Origin: Timonella corticicola
Lineage (GTDB): Bacteria; Actinomycetota; Actinomycetes; Actinomycetales; Cellulomonadaceae
Reading direction: 5' to 3'
DNA: 64,000 nt
Assembly: GCF_042683685.1 (NCBI RefSeq)
Contig: NZ_JBHUOP010000001.1
Location: forward strand, 434,001 to 498,000
This document shows, in pieces, positions 1 through 8,617 of the stretch. The notes beneath the pieces were generated by a model. That model did not search any database. It was not told where the DNA came from and saw only the letters and a list, made by a program, of their open reading frames with translations. The stretch's first letter is position 1. Each line of letters begins with the position of its first letter. The position numbers and the translations under genes were made by a program.

Positions 1-181
1 AGCCACCCACCGCACGCTTATCACCGCCACGGATCCGTACGGGCGCTCGGCCTTCACTACGGTGGATAGTGATCCGTGAGACCTCCGAGGGCCATGCGGT
101 GCCGAGGATCGTGAATCGCACGGACGCCCATCGTGTGTCGAAATCTGCGGTGACGATGCCGTCTGGGTCTGTCACAGCCAT
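1..181 (-). CDS. Phage minor tail protein, N-terminal fragment (runs off the window)
   Basis: Minus-strand frame from an ATG at 181, only three bases beyond the tape-measure stop, open to base 1. The visible 60 residues begin MAVTDPDGIVTADFDTRW and look beta-rich. Position directly after the tape measure is where siphophages encode the distal tail or first baseplate protein. The body of the gene is missing, so the exact family is an inference from gene order. Confidence 0.6.
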   Translation of the reverse strand, partial: MAVTDPDGIVTADFDTRWASVRFTILGTAWPSEVSRITIHRSEGRAPVRIRGGDKRAVGG

Positions 182-184
182 CTG

Positions 185-3100
185 TCAGTACCCCTTCCTG
201 GCCGTGTTCACGGCCACTTTGATTTGCTTGTCTGCCACAGACCGCATTTCGGCCTTCATGTACTCGCCAGTGAACGGGTTTTGCACGTAAATATCAGGCA
301 CGTTCACGCTTACGTGTGGGGCGGGTGCGGCCACAGCTTGAGGTTGAACATGCGGTGTGGTGAGGACTGGGTGACGGCTGACCTGTCCACCGTCCTTGAA
401 TTGAGGCAGGTCGTTCAGGAGTGCTTGGCGGCGTAGTTGCGCCACGTTTCCATGTCCGCCCGCGGCCTGGACCTCAGCGGCAGTCCACACGTGCTCACCG
501 TTGGAGAGCATCGCAGGTATCTCATCAGACGTGCCCGTACCAGGGCCTTCGATAGGTCCGCCCTTGGCTTTCGCGACGATCTTGCCGTTCTTGTCCTTCT
601 TGAGTCCAAGTGCTGACAAGATTGCGTTATCGGCGCTGGTCGCGAGTTTCTCGATGGTGTCATACACCTTGTCCAGGGCCTTCTCAATGCCCGCGACCTG
701 TGCTTCGGCGGCAGTTACTCCACCGGCATAGAACGTGCCGTTGACGGTGGTGTTTTTTGTCGCTGATGCTCCTGCTTTGGTTGTCCAGTAATCGATCGAC
801 TCGTAGGCGCCGTTGAGTTTCTTCGCTGTGGCGGGATCTGCGAGTAGTGCGTCCGCTAGCAGGGTGCCGCCTTCGAGTCCCTCGTTCGCTATCTCGGCAA
901 GGATGACGCCAGAGATACCCAGGGCAGCGAGACGGTCAAGTTTCCCCGTGAACGTTTTGAAGGCGGTGGCTTTCGCTTGTGCGTTCGCGAGGATGTCTTT
1001 TGCGGTGACCGATGCTTTAGTGCCCGGAGTAGTGACCTTCTCATGCCATATTCCGCCGACACTGTTGGTCCGCTGAACAAGCTTTTCGGTTTCTTCCGTG
1101 GCGGCTTTGATCGAGTCTGAAAGCCTGAACTCCCCGCCGAGTACTGACTTGACACCTGCCTGGATGCTTGCGAGATCGGAGAGATCCGTCTTCGCCTGAG
1201 CAAGTTCACCCTCAAGTTTCTCTGCCTGCCCGTAGGCCTTGGTGACAGCCTTCTCAATCTCCCACGCCTTGTCAGCAAGGTTCTTGCGCTGCTTCTTGGA
1301 CAAGTCAGTGTTCTTCGACATGTCACGCAGATCATCAGTGACCCCCAGCGCACCAGACAGCCCGGACGTGAACTGGTCTTGGGTTTCACCGCGGCGAGAC
1401 GAAATGACCGTGTCAGTACGCAGATCCTTAAGACGATCCACGCGGTCTGATGCGTTATCACGGGTCTCACGCAGATCCTTGAGGCGGTCTTCACGTGCCT
1501 TACGCAGATCCGCTAGCTCTTTCTCAGCATCCTTGAGCGCTTTCTTCTGCGCATTCAGTTCCTTGCGGGCATCCTTTACCGCGTCTTGTGCATCACGAGC
1601 GGCTTTCTTCGCAGCGGCTTTGGCTGCCGGATCCTTCGAGGATGTATCCGCACTGCGACGCTGTGCACGTGTGGATTCGTTTTGAGCAGATTCCAGTGCC
1701 TTTTCTGCCGATTTAACGTTCTTACGAGCAGTACGAACGACTGTTTTCTGTTTCTCGATGTCCTCGAGGTTTTTCTTTTCCGCAACCACAGCGGCTTGTG
1801 CATTTTGCTGCTGGGTGACAGCCCAACCGACACGTCCACCCGCCGCGAAGGCGGGTAGGTCACCTGACAATGCGGCGCGGCGCCACCGTTCGACGCCCAT
1901 GTGTCCGCCCATAGCCTGGACTTCACGAGCGGTTACAACATGCTCGCCGTTAGACAGCAAGGCTGGAATATCATCCGAGGTGCCTGTGCCAGGACCGTGG
2001 ATAGCACCGCCCGTAGCGCGAGCAAGCGCATGGTTGCCCGCGACACCGGCAGCATTGATCGGAATGCTAAGCGCGGTCTGGACCTTGGCACGGAAGTTCG
2101 CTAGTGCTCGGTCGGCAGCATCTGTGCTTGCGTTGATTTTGACGGTGCCGATACTGGAATCAATGGTTGAGATGGTGTCAGCCGCTGCTTGGAGTGCAGC
2201 GTCAGAATTACCAGCGACGGTCAGCGTTCCAGTTTTTTGGTCAATCTCCAGCGCCGTCGCGTTGGCGGTATTGATTGCAAGCGTGCCATCCGCGCTGATC
2301 TGCCAATCAGTGAGGGCTTGCCCAGCATTTTTGATAATGTCCTGGAGCGTTCGACTGGCCTCTGCTGCTGGCCCAATATCAAGTTGGAACTCTGGTGGGC
2401 GCGCGTTGTTGATCTCCTGTGCAAACTCGTCGGCCGCAGCTCCCGCACGTTGTTTCGACAGCGCGACAAGTTTCTGCAGTTCGTCATCTGACGCATCAAC
2501 AAGAGCTTGGACAGCCGCTGCCGATTGAGGACCAGCCTCCATAAGCTCATCAACGAGTGCCGCACCTGCGGCCTGCATGCTCTCAGGGAGTTTCTTCGTG
2601 ATGCGCTCTTGAACAGTTACAAGGTTGGTTCCCCAGTTTTCATATGCGGCGATCTGTTGCTCGAGCTGCTTGATCCACTCTTTCGCTGAGACGGTGACGC
2701 CGTCGTAGAAGTCTTCCCACGAATCCTTGGTATCCTTCGACGCGGCGGCGGCAGACTCAGCCTGTTCCTTGTTCGCTTCGACAACTTCATCGAATGCGCT
2801 CAGCAGGTTGACGTTCGATGCGGCGATTTCGTGGATACTCTCGATCCACTTCTGCGCAGCTTCACTAACAGTTGCTGCTGCTTGCTCTTGAATTTCTGCT
2901 GCACGAGCCGTAGCGGTGGCCTGCTCATCGGTAGCCTCAGTGCCTTCGCCTATGGCACGGTTAGCTGCTTCCTGCTGCTCGCGACCTTTGCCCAACGCGG
3001 CTTGACGGTCCTCAATAGCCTCAAGGAGATGGACCTCAGCGCGGCGCGCTTGAACGAGGTTTTCTTCACCTGAGTAGATACCGCTCTTTTCGAACTCTTG

Positions 3101-5035
3101 GCGGTACGCCTCTGCTTGACGCTTAACTTCCTCGAAAGCTGCTGCATTGCCCATAGCCGCGTCAGTGACGAGGTCGAGGGCGATACCCATCTTCTCTGCT
3201 TCGTCAAAAGCAGAACGCCCGCGGCGGGTGTGGAAGAAGCCGCGTTCTTCCTGGAGCTGTTGGATAGCTACTTCGCGAGTGTAGTTAGTGACTGCACCAG
3301 TGACTTTGTCTATTGACTGAGCGAAGGCTTCCGCTTCTGCTTTTGCTTCTTGTTGGCGTTGAGCCCAGACAATCACACCCATTGCTGCGACGGATAGTGC
3401 CGCAGTAGCGAGGCTGATTGTGAGCGTTGCCGCCTGCGCTGAAATCTTCATCGCCACGAGTGCGTCTTTAGTAGCGCGAACAGACGTAGTTGCTTTGCCA
3501 AACCCAGAGATCATCAAGCCAGTCACGCCGGCTGAACCAGCAAGAAGTGTGCCGATGGTTTGCACTGGTGCTGGGATTTGGCCCAGCATGTCCACAAGCC
3601 CTGTCGCGGCCTGCGTCGCGAACCGTAGACCATCGGCGGCGTCCTCACCCATACCGATGAGGAGGTCTTCGAAACTGCCGCCGAGGCGTTCGAGGTCGCC
3701 GGCAAGGTTGTCGGTCATCGTTGACGCGGTCTTTGCGGCATAACCGGAATCATTAACGGCGTTGATCCAGTTTTGGATGCCGTCTGCACCGTTGTCGTAC
3801 AGGACGTTCGCGGCACGTACCGCATCTGACCCGAACATCACGGCCATGGCGGCGTTGCGTGCTTCTGGTGACAGGTCGCGCATGGACTCTTGCAGTTGGC
3901 CTGCGAAGTTCGCTAGTCCAACAAACTGGCCTTGTGAGTCGAACGCTGAAATACCGAGCGCATCGAACTGCGCTTTCGATTCCTTCGAGATCGGTGTCAG
4001 GCGTTGCAGCATCGTCTTAAAGGACGTGCCCGCGTCTGATCCGAGTAGACCAGCATTCGCGAAAGCACTGAGGCCACCAACGGCTTCTTCAATCGACAGG
4101 CCGTACTGTGAGGCGACCAAACCACCCTGGTTGAGGGCTTGACCGAGGTCCTCAACACCACCCATGGCTTTACCGGCACCAGCAGCCAGGAGGTCCGCCA
4201 CGTGTGGGACTTGCTCACCGGACAATTTGAACTGCGTCATCGCGACCGACGCGATACCAGCAGCATCCGCGACACCCAGTTCACCAGCAGCAGCGAGGTC
4301 TAGTGATCCTGCGAGAGCACCAGAAAGAACATCAGACGCGGACACGCCAGCTTTGGAGAGTTCCTCGATAGCGCCCGCTGCTTCTGTCGCCGAGAATGCG
4401 GTGTCGGCGCCTGCTTCACGAGCGGCAGCACGCAACTGGTCAATGTTGTTGCGGGCGTCCTCACCGGTGGACTTCACCTTCGACATGCCCTTGTCGAAGT
4501 TCGCAGACACCGCGACAGCAGCCGTCGCGGCAGCTGTGAGCGCGAGACCGAACTTCCCCGCATTGTTCGTCAGGAGCGAGAACTCGGCCTCGTGCTTGCC
4601 GATGTGTTCCAACGCTTTAGACAGTTTGCCCGTGGACTCGGTGGACTTGTCGGTCGATTTTGCCAGCGCCTCAGTGGCTGCTTTGGCTTTCTCGTGCGCT
4701 TGGGTGGCGGCAATCTGCGCGGATTTGACCCGCAGGGATGCAGCCTGTTCGGCGTTCTTCGCTTGAGTGAGGTTCTGCTCAGCCTTCGTGATCTGCTCGG
4801 CGCTGGCCTTACCTGATGCACGCATGGACGCGAGAGTTTGTTCTGCTTTCGCGGTACGTGCAGCCGCTGTTTCCAGACGGTTTTGGGCTTGAGCGAGAGC
4901 AACCTCCGCTTTCTCCGTTTTGAGAGCAGACGCTTGGACCTTGTCCATCTCGGAGCGGACCTGGGACAGCGCTTTGGCACTGTCTCCGGTGTCAACGGAG
5001 AGGTACGCGACGAGTTTGCCAACGGTAAGAGCCAC
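185..5035 (-). CDS. Phage tail tape measure protein
   Basis: A 1616-residue protein that sets tail length and is threaded through the tail tube. Residues about 10-150 are Ala/Lys/Glu-rich coiled coil. Residues about 170-500 resemble the TP901-type tape-measure core (for example NFDKGMSKVKSTGEDARNN). Hydrophobic helices follow near 490-560, and another long charged coiled coil sits at about 1080-1300. A motif of about 60 residues with the core GPGTGTSD.IPA.LSNGEHV occurs twice, near 1008 and 1491, each ahead of a Gly-rich hinge. It lies directly downstream of the G/GT chaperone, the usual siphophage order. Length and layout make the call firm. Confidence 0.95.
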   Translation of the reverse strand: MALTVGKLVAYLSVDTGDSAKALSQVRSEMDKVQASALKTEKAEVALAQAQNRLETAAARTAKAEQTLASMRASGKASAEQITKAEQNLTQAKNAEQAASLRVKSAQIAATQAHEKAKAATEALAKSTDKSTESTGKLSKALEHIGKHEAEFSLLTNNAGKFGLALTAAATAAVAVSANFDKGMSKVKSTGEDARNNIDQLRAAAREAGADTAFSATEAAGAIEELSKAGVSASDVLSGALAGSLDLAAAGELGVADAAGIASVAMTQFKLSGEQVPHVADLLAAGAGKAMGGVEDLGQALNQGGLVASQYGLSIEEAVGGLSAFANAGLLGSDAGTSFKTMLQRLTPISKESKAQFDALGISAFDSQGQFVGLANFAGQLQESMRDLSPEARNAAMAVMFGSDAVRAANVLYDNGADGIQNWINAVNDSGYAAKTASTMTDNLAGDLERLGGSFEDLLIGMGEDAADGLRFATQAATGLVDMLGQIPAPVQTIGTLLAGSAGVTGLMISGFGKATTSVRATKDALVAMKISAQAATLTISLATAALSVAAMGVIVWAQRQQEAKAEAEAFAQSIDKVTGAVTNYTREVAIQQLQEERGFFHTRRGRSAFDEAEKMGIALDLVTDAAMGNAAAFEEVKRQAEAYRQEFEKSGIYSGEENLVQARRAEVHLLEAIEDRQAALGKGREQQEAANRAIGEGTEATDEQATATARAAEIQEQAAATVSEAAQKWIESIHEIAASNVNLLSAFDEVVEANKEQAESAAAASKDTKDSWEDFYDGVTVSAKEWIKQLEQQIAAYENWGTNLVTVQERITKKLPESMQAAGAALVDELMEAGPQSAAAVQALVDASDDELQKLVALSKQRAGAAADEFAQEINNARPPEFQLDIGPAAEASRTLQDIIKNAGQALTDWQISADGTLAINTANATALEIDQKTGTLTVAGNSDAALQAAADTISTIDSSIGTVKINASTDAADRALANFRAKVQTALSIPINAAGVAGNHALARATGGAIHGPGTGTSDDIPALLSNGEHVVTAREVQAMGGHMGVERWRRAALSGDLPAFAAGGRVGWAVTQQQNAQAAVVAEKKNLEDIEKQKTVVRTARKNVKSAEKALESAQNESTRAQRRSADTSSKDPAAKAAAKKAARDAQDAVKDARKELNAQKKALKDAEKELADLRKAREDRLKDLRETRDNASDRVDRLKDLRTDTVISSRRGETQDQFTSGLSGALGVTDDLRDMSKNTDLSKKQRKNLADKAWEIEKAVTKAYGQAEKLEGELAQAKTDLSDLASIQAGVKSVLGGEFRLSDSIKAATEETEKLVQRTNSVGGIWHEKVTTPGTKASVTAKDILANAQAKATAFKTFTGKLDRLAALGISGVILAEIANEGLEGGTLLADALLADPATAKKLNGAYESIDYWTTKAGASATKNTTVNGTFYAGGVTAAEAQVAGIEKALDKVYDTIEKLATSADNAILSALGLKKDKNGKIVAKAKGGPIEGPGTGTSDEIPAMLSNGEHVWTAAEVQAAGGHGNVAQLRRQALLNDLPQFKDGGQVSRHPVLTTPHVQPQAVAAPAPHVSVNVPDIYVQNPFTGEYMKAEMRSVADKQIKVAVNTARKGY

Positions 5036-5095
5036 GACGCACCTGGCCTTCCTTGCATACTAGGGGTCGGCCAGGTGGGCCGTGTGGAGTGTTAT

Positions 5096-5781
5096 TTACT
5101 TGTGGGTGGCGAGCCGGTGGACTCGCGAGGACTCAATGTGCAGCAGGCCTAAGACGAGGTCTCGGATGGCTGGCCAGTCGAGGGCTGTTGTGCTCCAGTG
5201 GACGCCGTAGTACTGGGCGAGGTCTTGGATGACGTACGGCCAGTTTTCGATTGCTTGACGCCACGTGAACCCGCTGCGTTCTTGCTTGTTGGGGGCTTGT
5301 GGTCGGATGTCGCGGGGCGGGACCCGGTACCGGGAGTAGATGCCGTTTTCGTCAGGTTCGCCAATGCCGTAGTCTGCCCAGTCTTCAGGGGCAGTAAGGC
5401 TTTTGGGACCTCACCATCCGCCACAACTGCGTACAGGGTTTCGAAGGCGGCATCGGCGGATTCTTCGCCCATCGTCCAGTAGTACATGGCGTAGATTGCG
5501 GCCTGGTCGATGTGTGCCTCTGGAACACCGTCAGCGAGCATTTGGGCGTGAACCTCGCCGCCAAGCGAGATGGTGGCGAGGTTGGTGTCGGTGTTCTCTT
5601 GGACGCGGGCGATGTCCTCTTCTGAGCTGTCTGCGCCACGGGCAGCGTTGATACCGAGAGCGATGAAGGACGCGAGGATGAGCCCGTTTTCCTTCGTGGG
5701 TGGTGGCACGAGGTAGGTTTTCCCGCCGAGCGGGATTTCGAGGTCTTTGACGAGGTACTGCTTGAGGTCTTTGAACGCCAT
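5096..5781 (-). CDS. Tail assembly chaperone GT (228 aa, made by -1 ribosomal frameshift)
   Basis: The G frame (5781 down to 5149) gives a 210-residue protein whose last 80 residues are Thr/Ser/Pro-rich, as expected for out-of-frame reading. At codon 126/127 the mRNA carries C CCA AAA, a canonical X XXY YYZ slippery heptamer (plus-strand bases 5401-5407). A -1 slip there opens a 101-residue frame (SLTAPEDWADYG..., later ENWPYVIQDLAQYYG) ending at TAA 5096-5098, about 60 bases before the tape-measure ATG. This T segment is Trp/Tyr-rich and protein-like. In siphophages G and GT chaperone the tape measure during tail assembly. Confidence 0.85.
5149..5781 (-). CDS. Tail assembly chaperone G (unshifted product, 210 aa)
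   Basis: Zero-frame product starting ATG 5781 after an AAAGG-type ribosome site. Residues 1-127 are a compact, mostly helical domain (MAFKDLKQYLVKDLEIPLGG at the N-terminus). This part is shared with the frameshifted GT protein. Beyond Lys127 the zero frame becomes low-complexity T/S/P/K, so this tail may have no function of its own. The position between major tail protein and tape measure fixes the role. Confidence 0.85.
   Translation of the reverse strand: MAFKDLKQYLVKDLEIPLGGKTYLVPPPTKENGLILASFIALGINAARGADSSEEDIARVQENTDTNLATISLGGEVHAQMLADGVPEAHIDQAAIYAMYYWTMGEESADAAFETLYAVVADGEVPKALLPLKTGQTTALANLTKTASTPGTGSRPATSDHKPPTSKNAAGSRGVKQSKTGRTSSKTSPSTTASTGAQQPSTGQPSETSS
5401..5407 (-). promoter_or_regulatory. 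Programmed -1 frameshift slippery site CCCAAAA
   Basis: On the minus strand the zero-frame codons are GTC CCA AAA GCC. The heptamer C CCA AAA lets both P- and A-site tRNAs re-pair after slipping back one base. The -1 frame stays open for 101 codons. I did not fold a downstream pseudoknot. Confidence 0.8.
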
Positions 5782-5871
5782 GATCGTGGCCTTTCGTGTG
5801 CGAGGTGTGAGTGTGAATCCAATGGGAGGGGTAGGGCACCCACGGTGGGCGCCCTACCCGGTGAGAGGTGG

Positions 5872-6624
5872 TTACAGGGTGCGGGTGTAGTCGAACGGCT
5901 GTGATGGGCCGGTCGCGTTCGTGACGATGATCGGCACATCGCCAGGGTCACCTTCAGGCAGGATGATGACCAGGACGTTGTCACCAACAGTCAGGTACTG
6001 CTCAACAGGATCTCCATCCACGGTGACCGCGGTGACGCCGGTGAAACCGGAACCAGTGATCTTGACTTGGTCACCCTCACCAGCACCAGATGGGGTGGCA
6101 GAGGTGATGATCGGTGCAGCTGCTGGCGTGCCACCGCCAGAGAGCACAGGGTTCTCGATGACCTGGATCGGTCCCTTCGAAGTGAGAGTGATTGACCAGC
6201 CCGCGATTTCCTGGTTACCGGTGGTCTGGCGTGCCACATCGACGGAGAACACGCCCTGGAAGGCGTAATCTGCGCCGTTCGAGTCGTAGTAGCGCACCTC
6301 CACGAGGGCAGCGTTACCGCGAGTTCCAGGCTTCGCCGCGTCCAAGATTGCTTGGACTTCTGGCAGGAACGTGCCATCCGGGTTGCGTTGCGCCTGGATG
6401 GTGAACGCGACCGAGCCGGTTTCACCGATCTTGGCTTGGTTTTGTGCGCCCTCGTCGTCGTAGGTTTGAGCATCAGCCATAACGGCAGCGTGCGCTGGTG
6501 CGATTGCGGAGGTGAAACGGATCTGCTGCCAGATTTCAGGGCGTACGCCTGCTCCGGCAAGGTTGATGTCGATGTCGAGCTCGTAAGACAGCCCGAGGTC
6601 AGTGGTTACGGTCATGATTGTCAT
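5872..6624 (-). CDS. Major tail tube protein with C-terminal IPT/TIG domain
   Basis: A 250-residue protein. Residues 1-165 match a phage tail tube subunit in size and position. Residues about 168-248 look like an IPT/TIG immunoglobulin-like fold (PIITSATPSGAGEGDQVKI, then G.GF..V..V.V.G). Ig-like additions on tail tubes decorate the tail surface and can bind carbohydrate. ATG 6624 sits only two bases from GAAAGG, so ATG 6615 (MTVTTDL) with about 11 bases of spacing is an alternative start. Confidence 0.85.
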   Translation of the reverse strand: MTIMTVTTDLGLSYELDIDINLAGAGVRPEIWQQIRFTSAIAPAHAAVMADAQTYDDEGAQNQAKIGETGSVAFTIQAQRNPDGTFLPEVQAILDAAKPGTRGNAALVEVRYYDSNGADYAFQGVFSVDVARQTTGNQEIAGWSITLTSKGPIQVIENPVLSGGGTPAAAPIITSATPSGAGEGDQVKITGSGFTGVTAVTVDGDPVEQYLTVGDNVLVIILPEGDPGDVPIIVTNATGPSQPFDYTRTL

Positions 6625-6695
6625 GCCCTTTCATGGGTGGATGGGTTTCACCGGCCTCGAGCGTGGGCTGGTGAGAGTGTGTTCTTGCCTCGCGT

Positions 6696-7115
6696 CTAGC
6701 GGGGAAGGATGAGTTGGAAATTCAAGGAGATTTCCGGGCGGTCGCTCGCATCGAAGCCCAATGGAAGGTAGGAGATGCGATGACATTTGGTAATGGTGAT
6801 GCCAGACCAGGTCAGATGATCGCCTTCAAGTGCGGCGGTGAGGCGTTCGGCGAGGGTATCCACGCTGTCTGGTCTGCCTTTAGCGGTACGTACACGCACT
6901 TGCAGGTTGATGATTTCGTGCGTGAGCGCAGGACTCGGATTCGTGTCGCGACCATAGAGTGTGAGCACGATGGCATTGTCCGGTGCGGTGGGCATCTTCT
7001 TAAGGACGATGCCGGTCTCGGTCTTTACGTATGCGCCGTCAGGCTTCCACACACCTGCTCCAGCGGCATCGAGGACGAACGCAACGGCTTCATAGATGTC
7101 GGTGGCCGGAATCAT
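6696..7115 (-). CDS. Phage tail terminator / neck protein
   Basis: 139 residues starting MIPATDIYEAV. It resembles the small alpha/beta 'minor capsid from bacteriophage' tail-terminator family, which caps the tail tube and joins it to the head. It overlaps the upstream gene by four bases and directly precedes the tube protein gene, the standard place for a terminator. The family call rests on size, fold pattern (LAERLTAALEGD, ISLNFQLIL) and order. Confidence 0.7.
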   Translation of the reverse strand: MIPATDIYEAVAFVLDAAGAGVWKPDGAYVKTETGIVLKKMPTAPDNAIVLTLYGRDTNPSPALTHEIINLQVRVRTAKGRPDSVDTLAERLTAALEGDHLTWSGITITKCHRISYLPLGFDASDRPEISLNFQLILPR

Positions 7116-7447
7116 GACAGTGCCTTGCTGATCGTGTCACCGATGATCTGGACGGCTTTCTCGGCGTTCTGCTGGAGTGGCTGCTCGAGGTACTTCGCTT
7201 GTTGTCCTGGGCGGTGTTGCCAGTCGAGTTCTTCGTGCTGGCGTGCTGCATAGACGGTGTCGTAGGAGACGGCCACGTCTAGGCCGTCTTGGCTGACTTG
7301 TCCGGAGCGTGCCAAAGTGGATTCCTCGCGTGGGACCACCTTGAGGGACTCTGCGAGGATGTGCTCACCAGCGGCATTCAGGCCCTGCTCGCCCGCTTTG
7401 ATGAGGCCGGTTAACGCGCTGTCATCCCACTCAAACTGGACACTCAT
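7112..7447 (-). CDS. Minor capsid / head-tail joining protein (HK97 gp10-like)
   Basis: 111 residues. The helix GLNAAGEHILAESLKVVPR, followed by YDTVYAARQHEELDWQHRPG, is the typical pattern of the HK97-gp10 / minor capsid family, whose members sit between connector and tail terminator. The stop overlaps the next start by four bases (translational coupling). Confidence 0.75.
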   Translation of the reverse strand: MSVQFEWDDSALTGLIKAGEQGLNAAGEHILAESLKVVPREESTLARSGQVSQDGLDVAVSYDTVYAARQHEELDWQHRPGQQAKYLEQPLQQNAEKAVQIIGDTISKALS

Positions 7448-7456
7448 TTCTGTCTC

Positions 7457-7774
7457 CTATTCGAGGTAGAGCACATAATGCTCTGGTGCTGGACGATGAT
7501 CGAGATGGTCCACACGGATGACCTTCGAGGTGCGCCCGGACGGCAGGGTAACAAGTGACTTCACTGGTAGTGGGGCGTGTTTCGGGCGGCAGTACACTTG
7601 CGCGGACGAGACGGCTTCCTCACCGGTCGCAGAGCGCACCAGTTGGGTTTTCTCGTCAACCTTCACCCACTGCAACGCTCGCTCAGGCTCGTAGATGTCC
7701 CCGTAGGCGCTCTCGCCGCCGTGTTCTTGGAAGAGCACCGTGTGTGGGGTGAGCAGGCGTGGTAGCTGGGTCAT
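7457..7774 (-). CDS. Putative head-tail stopper / adaptor protein
   Basis: 105 residues, beta-rich, with a C-terminal strand pair (SKVIRVDHLDHRPAPEHYVLYLE) typical of small head-closure proteins. No specific family motif is recognised. The role is inferred from its place between the connector and the gp10-like gene, and from its four-base overlap with the upstream gene. Confidence 0.6.
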   Translation of the reverse strand: MTQLPRLLTPHTVLFQEHGGESAYGDIYEPERALQWVKVDEKTQLVRSATGEEAVSSAQVYCRPKHAPLPVKSLVTLPSGRTSKVIRVDHLDHRPAPEHYVLYLE

Positions 7775-8172
7775 GATCCGGGCGCCTTCCCGATCAGGCC
7801 AGCGTTGAACAAGATCAGTACGGCTTCGGGTGCGTACCGGTCGAGTTCTGCGGACTGGTTGTTTGCGGAGCCGACACCGCCACCAGATGCCCGGAAACTA
7901 CCGAGGCCAAGCGAATTGAAGCGTCCAGACGCTCCAGACACATCACCGGTATCGAGAAACCAGGCTGCTTGGGCGCACGCGGCATCATTGAACGCGGCTT
8001 TGATGAAAGGATCTGTGGGGTATCCGTCGCTGTCGGTGGCATAGCAGGCGGTTTTAGTGAGGTCCTCGAGCAAGGGCGTGGCCCGCATGATCAGCATGGC
8101 CGCTTCACCGTCTGTAACGCCTGCGTTCCAGGGTGGCCCGTTGAGGTCGTTGGCTGTGGCGTAAGCGCGCAT
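7771..8172 (-). CDS. Putative head-tail connector (gp6-like adaptor)
   Basis: 133 residues with helical content (EAAMLIMRATPLLEDLTKTA, FIKAAFNDAACAQAAWFLD) and a Gly/Ser-rich loop. This is like the ring-forming adaptor proteins that dock under the portal. It starts at ATG 8172 after a non-coding stretch of about 210 bases. Assigned by size and position. Confidence 0.6.
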   Translation of the reverse strand: MRAYATANDLNGPPWNAGVTDGEAAMLIMRATPLLEDLTKTACYATDSDGYPTDPFIKAAFNDAACAQAAWFLDTGDVSGASGRFNSLGLGSFRASGGGVGSANNQSAELDRYAPEAVLILFNAGLIGKAPGS

Positions 8173-8383
8173 AGTGTCTCCAAGTCGCAGGGGTGTGGGT
8201 GAGGGCGCAGGTCGCGTTCATGGCAGCCGGAGGAGTCCCGCCAAAGTGTGTTTTGCCCAGCCGAACGGCCTTCCAACGGGAATGTGGACCTCGCGTGGCG
8301 GCGTTGGTTGACGCCCTCACCCAAAGAATCAGGTAGTGGTCCTCACCCCACAGGTGTGTGGTCACTGTGGGGTGAGGCTGCAC
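8173..8383 (-). other. Structured non-coding gap inside the virion operon
   Basis: An unusual 211-base gap between two virion genes. It holds a perfect 12-bp hairpin (8341-8352 with 8366-8377) and a long-range complementary pair (GGTGAGGGCG near 8190 with CGCCCTCACC near 8318). The hairpin has no U-run on the minus strand, so it is not a clear terminator. No convincing start plus protein-like frame is present. Confidence 0.45.
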
Positions 8384-8614
8384 TTACTCAGGCAAACTCT
8401 CACCTGTGGTGTCAGGCGACTCCTCGTCCGAAGCGCCAACACGATCCTGAACCAGAGCAATCAACTCGTCCTTGTTCAGGCCCTTGATGTCTTCCTCACT
8501 CAGACCAGAAGCCAGCGCGTACGCTGTCCACTCTTTCTTGGAAGACGATTTGGTCGGGACCGGCAAAGTGTCAGGCTCTGCCTTCTTGTGGTGCCGACGC
8601 ATCAACATGCCCAC
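8384..8614 (-). CDS. Small phage head-module protein with SAP/LEM-like helix pair
   Basis: 76 residues starting at GTG 8614, four bases after the capsid stop. Residues 29-58 (WTAYALASGLSEEDIKGLNK then DELIALV) resemble the short helix-extension-helix of SAP/HeH/LEM-like domains often found after phage capsid genes. The flanks are charged and disordered. It could be a head decoration or completion factor, but this is not certain. Confidence 0.6.
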   Translation of the reverse strand: MGMLMRRHHKKAEPDTLPVPTKSSSKKEWTAYALASGLSEEDIKGLNKDELIALVQDRVGASDEESPDTTGESLPE

Positions 8615-8617
8615 AGG

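Noticed and set aside
8105..8383. 92-codon minus-strand frame in the gap before the connector gene
   Set aside because: Starts in the hairpin, overlaps the connector gene and is not protein-like.
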